From Paenibacillus sp. FSL R10-2734 (GTDB lineage: Bacteria; Bacillota; Bacilli; Paenibacillales; Paenibacillaceae), in NCBI RefSeq assembly GCF_037963865.1, contig NZ_CP150170.1:1240001-1304000 (forward strand): a stretch of DNA of 64,000 bases, given 5' to 3'. Every line of letters begins with the position of its first letter. Position 1 is the stretch's first letter. The translations under genes and the position numbers were made by a program. Positions 52,562 through 62,235 of the stretch are shown here, in pieces. Below the pieces are notes generated by a model. That model was not told where the DNA came from, did not search any database, and was given only the letters and a program-made list of their open reading frames with translations.

Positions 52562-54586
52562 ATGGCAGGTATGCAAAACAATATAGCTGGAATCCAGCAA
52601 GTCTCCAACCAATGGATCAATGATATAACCAATCAAATTACAACTCAGGTTTCTGCAAATATTTCAAATTCCTTTTCCGCAACCTTGAACCGAATCAGTA
52701 TGAAAATAGTCAATAAACCCGTGTACAACATCACTAACAATTACAGTGCAGCTTATACCAGAATTCAAGCTTCTATTGGAGGTGCGGTACAGGCTCAGGA
52801 GAAACTAAACGACGCGGCAGAACAAGGAGCAGCGGGTGCTGAACAGCAGGCGGGTACATGGGAAAAGATTACCGGTGCTTTTGGGAAAGCCAAGGGTGTG
52901 CTGGAAAAAGTTAAAGGAGTTATGGAAAAAGTGCTTGCGCCTGCGGCCGAACAGCAAAAGTGGGAAGATCTTTTTAAAGTAAAAACCGGAAATGCTGATG
53001 TTGGGGTGGCTATGTTTGATAAATTCAAGAAGAGAGCACTAGAAACCGGGCAGGATGTAAATAAGTCCATGGAAAGTGTCTTGTCGTTTTATCCTAAAAC
53101 TCAAAATACGGATCAGCTAGATAAGCTCATGGATTATTCCACAAGGCTCAGTATGATGTCTCCGGAGGGGAAAGATATTGGTGATACTTCATCGGCGATT
53201 ACTTCTGCTTTTGATGGCGATTCTAGTGATCTAGCATCATTACTTCAAGTAGATAAAGAAGCGCTTGGTGGTCTTGATTTAGTGGCTGGGACAGGCAATA
53301 TGGAAGCCTTTTTAAGTACTTTGGGAAATATTATGACAACGTCAGGGATGACGAGTGATTCGCTACAAACCATGATGGATTCACCCGTTAATCAATGGCA
53401 AGCTCTTCTTGGAAACTATAACAACTCTCTGGCTGGTATGGGAGAAGGCGCTCTTGCGGCATTGTCACCACTATTAGGCATTCTTAACCAGGCATTTTCA
53501 GATGGAAGCTTTCAGCCAATTATCGATGGGATAGCGATTGGACTGGCGATACTTGCACAAGTATTCTCGCAGGTCGTACAAGGTGCATTGTATCTCTGGA
53601 GTGTTCTTAGCAACCCTGTTGTTTTGCCGATTGTTTTGGGTGTTGTTGCTGGAGTTATTGCCTTAGCAATCGCGATGAATGCCTCAACAATTGCAACTAG
53701 AATTTCATCTATTGCTACCGGAATTGCTACCGCAGCCCAAGGCATTTTCAACGCTGTGATGAGTGCAAATCCAATTGCACTTGTAATAGGGCTTATAGTT
53801 GCACTTATAGTAGCATTTTTAGGGATTGTGGCAGCCCTTCAGCCAGTGAGGGACTTTTTGGCGAATATGTTCAGGGGACTGGGGCAGCTCGTTGCAGAAT
53901 TTGTGGGCTTTGTTATCGATCTTTGGACCGGATTTGTTAATGGTATCATTGGCGCTGTGAACTTTTTGCTAGATAGTATAAATAAAGTAGTTGGAGCTGT
54001 TGGCAAATTTATTGGTATAGAGTCGGAGATCAATCTTCATATTGAAGAGGTTGATAGCAGTCAATTCAAAAAGGATTTGCAAATGGATATTGGAGCTTCT
54101 TTTAATGCAGGGGCAGAAAACATCCAAAATTTTGATATTAATGCGTTGAAAGAAAAATTGAATATAGGAGGGAATACGAGTAATGAGAACACGTTAAATC
54201 AGTGGAATACTACCCATTCAGGGGATTTGTCAAAACCTTTGCCAACGCCTACCGTACCTGAAATTGCAGTAGTTCCTTCGATGAATACACCTTCAGCTAC
54301 GGGTTCTTTTCAAAATGCAGGAACTCCAGGTAATCTAAACACCGTAAACCGCGTGAAGCAACTCGACTCCATCAACGACACCGTAGATATCTCCAGCGAT
54401 GATCTGAAAATGCTGCGTGAGCTGGCGGAGATTCAGGCGATCCAGAATTTTGTGCAGCTGACGCCGACGGTGCAGGTAACAACTGGAAATATCAACAATG
54501 CTGGAGACATTGATACGATTATCAACAAGATCGGGCAAAAGCTGAACGAAGAGTTTGTCTCTACAGCGCAGGGGGTGTATACGTAA
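52562..54586 (+). CDS. Tail tape measure protein (XkdO-like)
   Basis: 674 aa, with an N-terminal helical/coiled part, a hydrophobic middle (residues about 320-440, Ala/Ile/Val-rich, several membrane-like stretches) and a C-terminal region ending near the baseplate hub. Tape length sets tail length; by the usual about 0.15 nm per residue this predicts roughly 100 nm. GGGGGTG precedes ATG 52562. About half the size of many Siphovirus tapes, in keeping with a short contractile tail. Confidence 0.9.
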   Translation: MAGMQNNIAGIQQVSNQWINDITNQITTQVSANISNSFSATLNRISMKIVNKPVYNITNNYSAAYTRIQASIGGAVQAQEKLNDAAEQGAAGAEQQAGTWEKITGAFGKAKGVLEKVKGVMEKVLAPAAEQQKWEDLFKVKTGNADVGVAMFDKFKKRALETGQDVNKSMESVLSFYPKTQNTDQLDKLMDYSTRLSMMSPEGKDIGDTSSAITSAFDGDSSDLASLLQVDKEALGGLDLVAGTGNMEAFLSTLGNIMTTSGMTSDSLQTMMDSPVNQWQALLGNYNNSLAGMGEGALAALSPLLGILNQAFSDGSFQPIIDGIAIGLAILAQVFSQVVQGALYLWSVLSNPVVLPIVLGVVAGVIALAIAMNASTIATRISSIATGIATAAQGIFNAVMSANPIALVIGLIVALIVAFLGIVAALQPVRDFLANMFRGLGQLVAEFVGFVIDLWTGFVNGIIGAVNFLLDSINKVVGAVGKFIGIESEINLHIEEVDSSQFKKDLQMDIGASFNAGAENIQNFDINALKEKLNIGGNTSNENTLNQWNTTHSGDLSKPLPTPTVPEIAVVPSMNTPSATGSFQNAGTPGNLNTVNRVKQLDSINDTVDISSDDLKMLRELAEIQAIQNFVQLTPTVQVTTGNINNAGDIDTIINKIGQKLNEEFVSTAQGVYT

Positions 54587-54587
54587 C

Positions 54588-55340
54588 GTGGAAGAGTACG
54601 GGATTTTTCTTGGTTTTAATAATCAGGCGGAAGCATTCCGGCTACCAGTCAACCCGGAGACCTTAGAGATTAAGGAGAGCGGGGATGGAAAAAGTTATAC
54701 CATTATCGATCTGGGTGAGATCAACACGATTGCTTATCCGAAGCTTACGGAGATTACCATTGAAAGTATCTTTCCGGCACAAAGGTATCCGTTCGTATTG
54801 GTGCAAGAGGACGGGCTGAAGAGACCTTTTGAATATGTGGAGCTGATTAAGAAGTGGATGACGAGTCGTAGGCCTATTCGCTTTGTGTTCTCCGGGGTGA
54901 GCTATGCTGATGATTTGAAAAAAGCTGATGGGAAGCTAAACGACGCGAAGAAATGGTTAAAGGAATCATCGACTAGTGAGGATAAATCCATAGAAATTGA
55001 TTTTGGTGTGAATATGGCTATGAGTATCGAAGGCTTCAGTTGGAAGCTCAGTGCGGGTACGTCAGGGGATATTGAATATTCGTTGTCTCTCAAAAAGTAT
55101 GTTTTCTATCAGGCGGTAGCTGTAAAAGTCGTCAAGGATGAAGTGAAAGTAGTGCAGAAGCGAGCGAATGAAACTCCCAAACCTACTACGTATACCCTGA
55201 AATCTGGAGACAGCCTATGGAAAGTTGCAAAAGAAAAGCTTGGGGATGGCGATAGGTGTTGGGAGATCCAAAAACTTAATGGCATTAAAGATAGTGAGCT
55301 GAGGAAGCTTCCGATCGGTAAGGTCATTAAGCTGCCGTAG
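54588..55340 (+). CDS. LysM-containing baseplate/hub protein (XkdP-like)
   Basis: 250 aa from GTG 54588 (AGGGGGTG upstream; a longer frame overlaps the tape gene). Residues 1-180 resemble the gp53-like hub part and residues about 203-250 are a LysM domain (YTLKSGDSLWKVAKEKLGDG), which binds peptidoglycan glycan. Same order as PBSX xkdO-xkdP. Confidence 0.9.
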   Translation: MEEYGIFLGFNNQAEAFRLPVNPETLEIKESGDGKSYTIIDLGEINTIAYPKLTEITIESIFPAQRYPFVLVQEDGLKRPFEYVELIKKWMTSRRPIRFVFSGVSYADDLKKADGKLNDAKKWLKESSTSEDKSIEIDFGVNMAMSIEGFSWKLSAGTSGDIEYSLSLKKYVFYQAVAVKVVKDEVKVVQKRANETPKPTTYTLKSGDSLWKVAKEKLGDGDRCWEIQKLNGIKDSELRKLPIGKVIKLP

Positions 55341-55349
55341 GAGGATGTT

Positions 55350-56312
55350 ATGGAACTGCTCGTGAAGAATAAGGAAGGTAATATATGGGATATATCTGGC
55401 ATCGTCTCCGATATTTCTTGGAAAACGGCCCGCTCAGGAAAACCGGCAACGCTAGAGTTAACACTTGTGGACAGTGGAATCTATCAGCATCCCAAGTTCG
55501 GAATCAGCAACGGTGATATTATTCAGTTCAGTAAAGATAATGTGGATGTATTCTACGGATTTGTGTTCAGTATTGATACAGGCTCGGATCAGGAGATTAA
55601 GCTGACTGCCTATGATCAGATGCGTTATTTGCTGGGCAATGGTAGTTATGTTTTACAGGATGTTACGGCTAGTGACGTCATCAAGAAAATCACAAAGGAT
55701 TACGGACTGCAGACAGGTGTACTGGAGGAGACGGAGTACCGCATTCCCTCTTTAATCGAAGATAACAAAAAACTGATGGACATCATTATGGGAGCGATCG
55801 GTAGTGAGCTTCAGTATAAGGGGCGTCTGATGGCTTTTTACGATGATTTTGGCAAGCTTACACTGCGTAAACCGGATTCTATGCTGCTTAATCTGGTGCT
55901 GGGAGCGGGGCATTATCTGTACGATTATTCGCTCAAAAAAAGTATTGATGAAGATACGTACAACACCATTTTTCTATACAAGGATAATGAGAAGTCTGGT
56001 AAGCGTGATTTCTTTCCGGTTAGCGATAAGGACAATGTGAAACGCTGGGGTATCCTGCACTTGTATCAGAAGGCTGATGATAAGGCGAATGTGGCACAAA
56101 TTCAGGAGAAAGCAAATAATCTGCTGAAAATGCACAACCGTGAAAAGCTTAGTCTCTCCGTACAGGCGATTGGTGATATGCGCGTAAGGGCTGGTAATTT
56201 CATTTATGTCCTGCTCGATGAATTTAAGACTCAGGTATTTCTGGTGGACCAATGCAGTCATAAGATTTCCGGTGGGGAGCACACGATGTCCCTCGATATT
56301 AAGGTGGTGTAG
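55350..56312 (+). CDS. Baseplate hub protein (XkdQ-like, gpD/gp27 family)
   Basis: 320 aa; TLELTLVDSGIYQHPKFGIS and DDFGKLTLRKPDSM are characteristic of the late-control gpD / XkdQ hub fold that joins tube and spike. GGAGG precedes ATG 55350; two bp to the next gene. Confidence 0.88.
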   Translation: MELLVKNKEGNIWDISGIVSDISWKTARSGKPATLELTLVDSGIYQHPKFGISNGDIIQFSKDNVDVFYGFVFSIDTGSDQEIKLTAYDQMRYLLGNGSYVLQDVTASDVIKKITKDYGLQTGVLEETEYRIPSLIEDNKKLMDIIMGAIGSELQYKGRLMAFYDDFGKLTLRKPDSMLLNLVLGAGHYLYDYSLKKSIDEDTYNTIFLYKDNEKSGKRDFFPVSDKDNVKRWGILHLYQKADDKANVAQIQEKANNLLKMHNREKLSLSVQAIGDMRVRAGNFIYVLLDEFKTQVFLVDQCSHKISGGEHTMSLDIKVV

Positions 56313-56314
56313 AG

Positions 56315-56614
56315 ATGATGTTGGATATTATTAAAAAAGCAAGTCTAGGAGCCGTGGGAAATACAAATCCTGTGGCTTTTTCTTATGGGACGGTAACGGA
56401 GGCAGCTCCTTTGCAGATCCAGGTGGATCAGCGGTTTATTTTATCGGGAAATGCGTTAGTGCTGCCTGAATCGGTAATGGAAAGTAAGATCGAGCTAGAT
56501 GGTAGAGAAGTAATAGTGCGTCGAGGACTTGCCTCTGGTGATCGGGTTCTGATGGTTCGAATGCAGGGCGGACAAAGCTATATTGTTCTGGATCGGCTGG
56601 TGAGTCCGATATGA
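56315..56614 (+). CDS. Baseplate protein (XkdR-like, DUF2577)
   Basis: 99 aa; an OB-like small protein with VTEAAPLQIQVDQRFILSG and GDRVLMVRMQGGQSYIVLDR, as in XkdR. Ends with a 4-bp overlap (ATGA) into the next gene, so it is translationally coupled. Confidence 0.85.
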   Translation: MMLDIIKKASLGAVGNTNPVAFSYGTVTEAAPLQIQVDQRFILSGNALVLPESVMESKIELDGREVIVRRGLASGDRVLMVRMQGGQSYIVLDRLVSPI

Positions 56615-57042
56615 TTCCTGCGATTGGAAAAGCTGGACCGATAACTGCCCTTCTTGAAGACGAGGTCAATCTTGAGCGTGGGGAAAGCCCCAGCCTAACA
56701 TACCGAATGGATTGGGAGAGAAAAAGGATTACAGGCCAAACGGATGGTCTAGAAGCAGTTCAACAGGCGGCGTCCAAAATTTTAAGAACGGTTAGATTTG
56801 AACATCTGATTTACAGTTCGGATTATGGCACAGAGTGGCAGCTGGTGCTTGGCAAGGATCGGTTGCTTGTTAGAGCTGAAATTAGACGTATCGTTAGTGA
56901 GGCTTTGCTTCAGGATGAACGAATCCTTAGCTTAGAAAATATTGAGATTTCTTTTAACGGAGATAATCTAACTTTTGACTGTAAGGTGGTCACACGTTAT
57001 GGGAATTTTCAGCTGAGAAAGGAGTGGAATGAGGATGTATGA
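56611..57042 (+). CDS. Baseplate wedge protein (XkdS-like, DUF2634)
   Basis: 143 aa; SLTYRMDWERKRITGQTDGLEAV and the YSSDYGTEW motif are the gp25/DUF2634 wedge signature. Overlaps XkdR and XkdT genes at both ends. Confidence 0.87.
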   Translation: MIPAIGKAGPITALLEDEVNLERGESPSLTYRMDWERKRITGQTDGLEAVQQAASKILRTVRFEHLIYSSDYGTEWQLVLGKDRLLVRAEIRRIVSEALLQDERILSLENIEISFNGDNLTFDCKVVTRYGNFQLRKEWNEDV

Positions 57043-58093
57043 GGATCAGACGTATGAGGCTCTTTTGGAGCGGATGCTGGACCGGGTTCCGTCAGGTCTG
57101 GATAAACGCGAGGGTAGCATCATATATGACGCGCTGGCACCGGCAGCAGCAGAGTTAGCGCAGATGTATATCGAGCTGGATGTGAATAATAATCTGTATT
57201 TTGCAGATACAGCGACCGGTGAATACTTGGAACGAAGTATCTCCTGGTCAGGAATTGTTAGGCGAGAAGCGAGCAAGGCGCAGCTGAAGGGGATTTTTTA
57301 TAAAGCGGATGGAGGATTTGTGGATGTTCCACTCGGTAGCCGCTTTTCTCTCGATATGCTGAATTATATGGCTGTGGAGAAGCTATCACCTGGAGTGTAT
57401 CGGCTAGAAAGTGAAACCGCTGGAGAAGAAGGGAATCGATATTTTGGTTCTTTGCTGCCAGTGGATTATATTTCAGACCTCGCGCGCGGAGAAATAGCTT
57501 CTCTTCTGATCCCTGGGGAGAACGCCGAAACGGATGAATCGCTACGCCAGCGTTATTTGGATTCTGCCAGACGCCCAGCTACTAGCGGTAATAAATATCA
57601 CTATATGGAGTGGGCGATGCAGGTTGCGGGGGTGGGAGGTGCGCGTGTTTTTCCATTATGGAATGGTCCTAAGACGGTGAAGGTGATTATCGTAGATGCT
57701 GAGAAACGTCCTGCTTCTGAGCTGCTGGTGACTAAGGTTCAGCATTACATTGATCCGGTCGCTGGAGCGGGCGAAGGGCAAGCCCCCGTAGGTGCAGTTG
57801 TAACTGTAGCGTCGGCAACGGGCAAAGGTATCAGTATAAGTGCAAAAGTAACCCTTGCTTCAGGCTATGCGCTGCAAGCTGTAAATGAAGAATTCAAGGC
57901 GATTCTTGAGAGTTATCGTAAGGAGAAGGCTTTTTCAGCAACCTATATTAGCCAGTCTGTAATCGGTGCACTATTGCTAGCTACTGAGGGTGTTGCGGAT
58001 TACAGTGAGCTGAAGCTGAACGGTGGAGCGGGCAACGTAATGTTGAACGAAGAAGAAGTACCGTTGTTCGGCAATGTTTTACTGGAGGTGTAG
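57035..58093 (+). CDS. Baseplate J-like protein (XkdT, gp47 family)
   Basis: 352 aa from ATG 57035 (AAAGGAG 10 nt upstream; ATG 57029 would sit too close). RVPSGLDKREGSIIYDALAP and the ATGEYLERSISWSGIVRREA segment identify a gpJ wedge. Overlaps the XkdS gene end by 8 bp. In PBSX the next gene is xkdU; here three other genes intervene. Confidence 0.9.
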   Translation: MYEDQTYEALLERMLDRVPSGLDKREGSIIYDALAPAAAELAQMYIELDVNNNLYFADTATGEYLERSISWSGIVRREASKAQLKGIFYKADGGFVDVPLGSRFSLDMLNYMAVEKLSPGVYRLESETAGEEGNRYFGSLLPVDYISDLARGEIASLLIPGENAETDESLRQRYLDSARRPATSGNKYHYMEWAMQVAGVGGARVFPLWNGPKTVKVIIVDAEKRPASELLVTKVQHYIDPVAGAGEGQAPVGAVVTVASATGKGISISAKVTLASGYALQAVNEEFKAILESYRKEKAFSATYISQSVIGALLLATEGVADYSELKLNGGAGNVMLNEEEVPLFGNVLLEV

Positions 58094-58094
58094 C

Positions 58095-58508
58095 ATGGGG
58101 TATCCAGAGCAAATTGATATTTTTCAAGAAAAGCTTAATAAAAAAGCAAATGGTAGCAGCTATGTTATCGAAGAGAGATTATCGCTTGTAAATGGTATGT
58201 ACAGTGGTGTGCTTGCGCATGACAACATTAATAATCAGACCATCGCCGTGTACACGGGGTCACAGTATTCCGGGATTGAGTTACGCAATTTCACTGTGTC
58301 TTTTCCGGATGAGGCGCCATGGCGGCGGTTGATTAAGATTTTTGCCGATGTGCCAGAGGTATATGTGACTTACGAAACTCCCGGGGATACAGTTGAAGCA
58401 GAGGATATTAATGGTTTGCAGGGGAGTCTTACAGCTGTCCAAAGTGAACTAGAGCGTTATAAGAATAAGGGCCAGATTGACGGAGGATCTTTTAGAAGAG
58501 AGGTGTAA
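58095..58508 (+). CDS. Baseplate/fibre-associated phage protein, unknown
   Basis: 137 aa, ATG 58095 with GGAGGTG upstream. A helical N-terminus (YPEQIDIFQEKLNKKANG), a beta-rich centre and a C-terminal coiled-coil-like stretch. Not recognised with certainty; such proteins sit before fibre genes in Paenibacillus/Clostridium-type phages. It lies between XkdT and the first fibre, so a connector or fibre chaperone role is possible. Confidence 0.6.
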   Translation: MGYPEQIDIFQEKLNKKANGSSYVIEERLSLVNGMYSGVLAHDNINNQTIAVYTGSQYSGIELRNFTVSFPDEAPWRRLIKIFADVPEVYVTYETPGDTVEAEDINGLQGSLTAVQSELERYKNKGQIDGGSFRREV

Positions 58509-58509
58509 A

Positions 58510-59532
58510 ATGGCACAGACTATACAAATAAAGCGGGGAACAAAGGCTGAGCTAACGAGTTATGGAGTTTTGAGGGCGGGCGAGCTTGGTTTTTGCACGG
58601 ACACTAAGGAAGTTTATATTGGTGACGGCACGTCCAATTCCATGGTCGGCAGGGCGCTGTCAGGGCCAGAAGCCTCGCGTCCGGTTGCAGGAGCCGTTGG
58701 TCGTTTGTATTACGTGACTACGGGTTCGAATAGCGGATATTTATATTTTGATGATGGGGTAGCTTGGCGGCGGGTGAATTCGCAGAAGCTTAGCGATCTG
58801 ACAGGTACAATCGACGATATCGCCGATGGAGCAACTTATGCGAAGGTGCTTAAAGCGGATATTAGTGCGGGGCATATCAACAAAGTATCGGATGGCACGA
58901 ACGTAAAGACCGCGGCTGAGATTAAGACTCATATTGATGATGTGACCAAGCACCGGACGATCAATGATGCCGGGACTACGATTACAGATTTGTGGTCAGC
59001 GCAAAAGATTAAAAATGAAATTGAGCTGGCCAAGCATAACATCGAACCGCAAGCGTCGGTAAAAGATCAGAACCTGCTGGCTCCACCAGCCAGTCCAGTT
59101 GAGGGTGATCGATACATTATTCCAGCGGGAGCAACCGGGGCATGGGCGGGGAAAACGAATCAAATCGTGGAGTACCAATCTGCTGCTTGGGTATTTTATG
59201 TTCCTGCCGTAGGCTGGACTGCTTACGTCGATGATGAGCAGAAGATTTATAGCTGGAACGGTAGCGCATGGGTGCGCACAGGTGGTGCGTTACAGACTAT
59301 TACCGCTGGTAACGGGCTAATCGGCGGCGGTCAGGCCGATGCTGTGACGCTGAATATTGGTGCAGGTAATGGGATCACGGTTACTGCAGACGCGATTACA
59401 GTGACGGCTGGAAAAGGTATCACTGTAGATGGAGCCGGTGTAGCTGTAAGTGTGGATGGAAGTAGCATCATTTATGATGCAGCGAATGGCAATAAACTTA
59501 CCGTAGCCAGTATTGATGGCGGAACATTCTAG
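58510..59532 (+). CDS. Tail fibre with Mtd-N-like domain
   Basis: 340 aa. Residues about 1-45 (QIKRGTKAELTSYGVLRAGE, ELGFCTDTKEVYIGDGT) match the N-terminal attachment domain of major tropism determinants. A central DUF2793-like stretch (YVDDEQKIYSWNGSAWVRTG) and a Gly/Thr/Val repeat-rich C-terminus (ITAGNGL, INIGAGNGITV) follow, typical of a beta-helical fibre. Likely receptor-binding. No lectin-type variable domain is seen. Confidence 0.78.
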   Translation: MAQTIQIKRGTKAELTSYGVLRAGELGFCTDTKEVYIGDGTSNSMVGRALSGPEASRPVAGAVGRLYYVTTGSNSGYLYFDDGVAWRRVNSQKLSDLTGTIDDIADGATYAKVLKADISAGHINKVSDGTNVKTAAEIKTHIDDVTKHRTINDAGTTITDLWSAQKIKNEIELAKHNIEPQASVKDQNLLAPPASPVEGDRYIIPAGATGAWAGKTNQIVEYQSAAWVFYVPAVGWTAYVDDEQKIYSWNGSAWVRTGGALQTITAGNGLIGGGQADAVTLNIGAGNGITVTADAITVTAGKGITVDGAGVAVSVDGSSIIYDAANGNKLTVASIDGGTF

Positions 59533-59543
59533 GGGGCGGGACA

Positions 59544-59879
59544 ATGGCTTTAAAGACATTGATTCAAATTCGCCGTGGATTGGAAAGCGCGATTGGAGCA
59601 CTAGCTATTGGTGAGCTTGGCTACTGTACAGACACTGGCAAGCTATACATTGGCTCTGCTGCAGGGAATGTCTTGCTTGTTGCGGCGCAAAGTACCGGGG
59701 ATATGCTGAAAAGCATTTACGATACGAATAACAATGGCAAGGTGGATTTTGCGCAACAAGCGGATAGTGTAGCTTGGGCGGGGGTAGCGGGTAAACCAGC
59801 GGTATTCCCTCCGGCGGCGCATACACATGATTATTTGCCCAAAGGCCCCCTAACCTGGAATCAACTGAAGGGGGTGTAG
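59544..59879 (+). CDS. Short paralogous fibre protein, Mtd-N-like
   Basis: 111 aa sharing the same N-terminal module with the previous gene (IQIRRGLESAIG...GELGYCTDTGKLYIG) and then an AHTHDYLPKG tail, an HxH motif common in phage fibres. Too short to be a whole fibre: either truncated or a small attachment subunit. GGGGCGG precedes ATG 59544. Confidence 0.65.
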   Translation: MALKTLIQIRRGLESAIGALAIGELGYCTDTGKLYIGSAAGNVLLVAAQSTGDMLKSIYDTNNNGKVDFAQQADSVAWAGVAGKPAVFPPAAHTHDYLPKGPLTWNQLKGV

Positions 59880-59882
59880 AGG

Positions 59883-60494
59883 ATGAGTTACGCCAGCTCT
59901 TTATACAGCGAATTGCAATATTCCGCAGATAAAGATTCGAACCATCCGGGTGAAGTCGAGGCGCCTGATCTAATGCAGTATTTACCGGACTATTATAAGG
60001 ATGTCCGCGAAATGGAGAAGCTTCAGGAGACCATCGGGCTAGAAATTGGTGGACTGAAGATAGGCACTATAGATGTACTGGATCAGGCATTTGTTGAAAC
60101 GGCAACGGTAAGTCTTGGACGTTGGGAGGCTGAGCTTGGACTAAATATCGATTCATCCAAGTCATATGCCACGCGCCGAGAGATGATTAAGGCGAAGCTG
60201 CGAGGAAACGGGACGACAACACCGGAGATGATCCAGCGGACGGCGTCCGCTTTTTCAGGTGGAGTGGTCGAAGTTAAGGAAGTGCCTGATGAGTATCGTT
60301 TTGAGATTCATTTTGTGAGTACGCTGGGCATTCCTCCGAATATGGCAGGGTTAATTCAAATTATTGAAGAGATTAAGCCCGCGCATTTAGCTTATGAATT
60401 TGTGTTCAGCTATACGTGGTGGGACTCCGTTAAAGCTTTGACCTGGGAGAATGCTCACAGTAAGACATGGAACGAATTAAGAACTTATAGATAG
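59883..60494 (+). CDS. Baseplate protein (XkdU-like, YmfQ/gpI family)
   Basis: 203 aa; LMQYLPDYYKDVREMEKLQE, the ATRREMIKAKLRGNGTTTPEM motif and the C-terminal WDSVKALTWENAHSKTWNEL identify the gpI-like protein that joins wedge and fibre. In PBSX it directly follows xkdT; here it is displaced by 1.8 kb. Confidence 0.87.
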   Translation: MSYASSLYSELQYSADKDSNHPGEVEAPDLMQYLPDYYKDVREMEKLQETIGLEIGGLKIGTIDVLDQAFVETATVSLGRWEAELGLNIDSSKSYATRREMIKAKLRGNGTTTPEMIQRTASAFSGGVVEVKEVPDEYRFEIHFVSTLGIPPNMAGLIQIIEEIKPAHLAYEFVFSYTWWDSVKALTWENAHSKTWNELRTYR

Positions 60495-60505
60495 GAGAGT
60501 GACAC

Positions 60506-61912
60506 ATGCAAACCACAGGGAATTTGGGCTTAAAAAAGCCAGAGGGAACAGATATTGTTGATATTGCCGATTTAAATGGGAATATGGACATCTTGGACAA
60601 TGCCGTTACTGGCAAGGTGGATAAAGTTACTGGGAAACAGCTGTCCACGAACGATTACACCACGGTAGAGAAAACGAAGCTGGCGGGGGTTGCTACGGGA
60701 GCAACGAACTATACTCACCCAGCTACCCATCCACCAGCTATTATTGCTCAAGACGCTAGTAATCGGTTTGTTACTGATGCTGAAAAAACGGCGTGGAATG
60801 CTAAAGCCGGTACAGCCGTAGCTACAACTGCTATGAATGGCTTGATGTCTGCTGCGGACAAGACACTACTGAATAACAACACTGGATTCGGTACTACGGC
60901 TGGTACAGCCACCGCATATACCGTTACTCTTAGCCCGACACCTACTGCGCTGATAGCAGGACTTAAATTTAGTTTCAAAACACATATTGCTGGCGGAGCT
61001 AATCCTACACTCAATCCTAATACTTTAGGGGCCAAAGCAATCAAGAAACCCAATGGAAATGGGGCAACACTTGCCCTGAACGGAGTTTACACGGTTGTAT
61101 ATGATGGCACGGCTTTTATCTTACAGGGTGAAGGGGGTGAGTATGGTACAGCCGTAGCAGCGGACGTAATAGCGGGTAAGACGATAGGGACAGAGGGCGG
61201 ACTAATTGATGGCGCGATAGTACAAAGAGGTGCTATGGACGGATACACTAATTCCGTTAGTGCAGCATGGGCATCGGGTGGTGGATGCTGGGTCCGAATA
61301 CCAGCAGGAGCATATTTGAAAACTACGGCGGTAGGAAACCCCGAAATACGAGTCACTGATCCTAACGTTGTTCCTGCAAATTGGCTACGAGGGGTATCAA
61401 TGTTTGGGCAGGATGGCACGATAGTCAATAGATCTGTGGAGAATAATCACTCTCCGTCAAATTCTGCTGAAGCGTGGGTGACAGGCGAGGTGTTTTTAAT
61501 GCCTCAAGCAGGTTATTACAACGGTTCTACTTGGGTAAAGACCGCGTTTCCCACGCTCATACCTAGTAACGTACGTGCGGGTGTACCCATAGGGACTCTC
61601 ATTGGTACGCTACAGCCTACCCAGTCTGCAAGAGGCACTACTTACGGCCCCGGTTCAATCACTATTACAGGGCTAAGTTTTACTCCAAAAGTATTCACCT
61701 TTTCTTACAACGAAGCTAGCACAACTGGATGGACTAATGTGACTGGTTTTTGGGTTGATGATGCTATAACTATAAGAGGCAATATATATGGTGTTACAGT
61801 GGGCGGCAGCAGTATATCGGTTACTTTTACACCTACTGCGGGCGGTATTACCGTAACTAATTCATATAATCAGATTGTAGCTCAAGAATATAAATGGGTG
61901 GCTTGGGGCTAA
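60506..61912 (+). CDS. Main tail fibre
   Basis: 468 aa; N-terminal GLKKPEGTDIVDIADLNGNM attaches to the baseplate; YTHPATHPPAIIAQDASNRF and TDAEKTAWNAKA is a recurrent fibre module; the C-terminal beta-rich, Thr/Gly-rich half probably binds the receptor. GGAGAG precedes ATG 60506. Second receptor-binding candidate of the cluster. Confidence 0.85.
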   Translation: MQTTGNLGLKKPEGTDIVDIADLNGNMDILDNAVTGKVDKVTGKQLSTNDYTTVEKTKLAGVATGATNYTHPATHPPAIIAQDASNRFVTDAEKTAWNAKAGTAVATTAMNGLMSAADKTLLNNNTGFGTTAGTATAYTVTLSPTPTALIAGLKFSFKTHIAGGANPTLNPNTLGAKAIKKPNGNGATLALNGVYTVVYDGTAFILQGEGGEYGTAVAADVIAGKTIGTEGGLIDGAIVQRGAMDGYTNSVSAAWASGGGCWVRIPAGAYLKTTAVGNPEIRVTDPNVVPANWLRGVSMFGQDGTIVNRSVENNHSPSNSAEAWVTGEVFLMPQAGYYNGSTWVKTAFPTLIPSNVRAGVPIGTLIGTLQPTQSARGTTYGPGSITITGLSFTPKVFTFSYNEASTTGWTNVTGFWVDDAITIRGNIYGVTVGGSSISVTFTPTAGGITVTNSYNQIVAQEYKWVAWG

Positions 61913-61929
61913 GAGAGGGAGTGAATATA

Positions 61930-62235
61930 ATGCAAATAGGCAGAAAAATTTATTATGATAACGCCACAGGTAACGTATTAGTTGATACCGGAGAGCGTTC
62001 CGGCGATGTGGTGGAGACAACACAGGCGCAAGATTTCGCCGCCTTTGCAGCACTAGCCGAGCGGGTACCAGAGACAGTTGGCGTTATTGCGTTAGAATAT
62101 GGAGAACACGCGCATGACTTCGCAGAGTGTAACGGCTACCGGGTAGATGTAAAAACGGGAAAGCTGAAGTTTAGCTATCCAGATCCTAACGTTGATCCAG
62201 TCGAGCCGCAGGAGCCGCAATACATCGGCCTTTGA
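61930..62235 (+). CDS. Small phage protein after fibre
   Basis: 101 aa; QIGRKIYYDNATGNVLVDTG then an acidic middle and a Pro-rich end. Proteins of this kind occupy the XkdW position after fibres in PBSX-like clusters; function unknown (fibre assembly or cap). GAGGGAG precedes ATG 61930. Confidence 0.7.
   Translation: MQIGRKIYYDNATGNVLVDTGERSGDVVETTQAQDFAAFAALAERVPETVGVIALEYGEHAHDFAECNGYRVDVKTGKLKFSYPDPNVDPVEPQEPQYIGL

Noticed and set aside
58510..59532. Diversity-generating retroelement target (because of the Mtd-like N-terminus)
   Set aside because: No C-type-lectin variable region, no template repeat and no reverse transcriptase gene are visible in the window.
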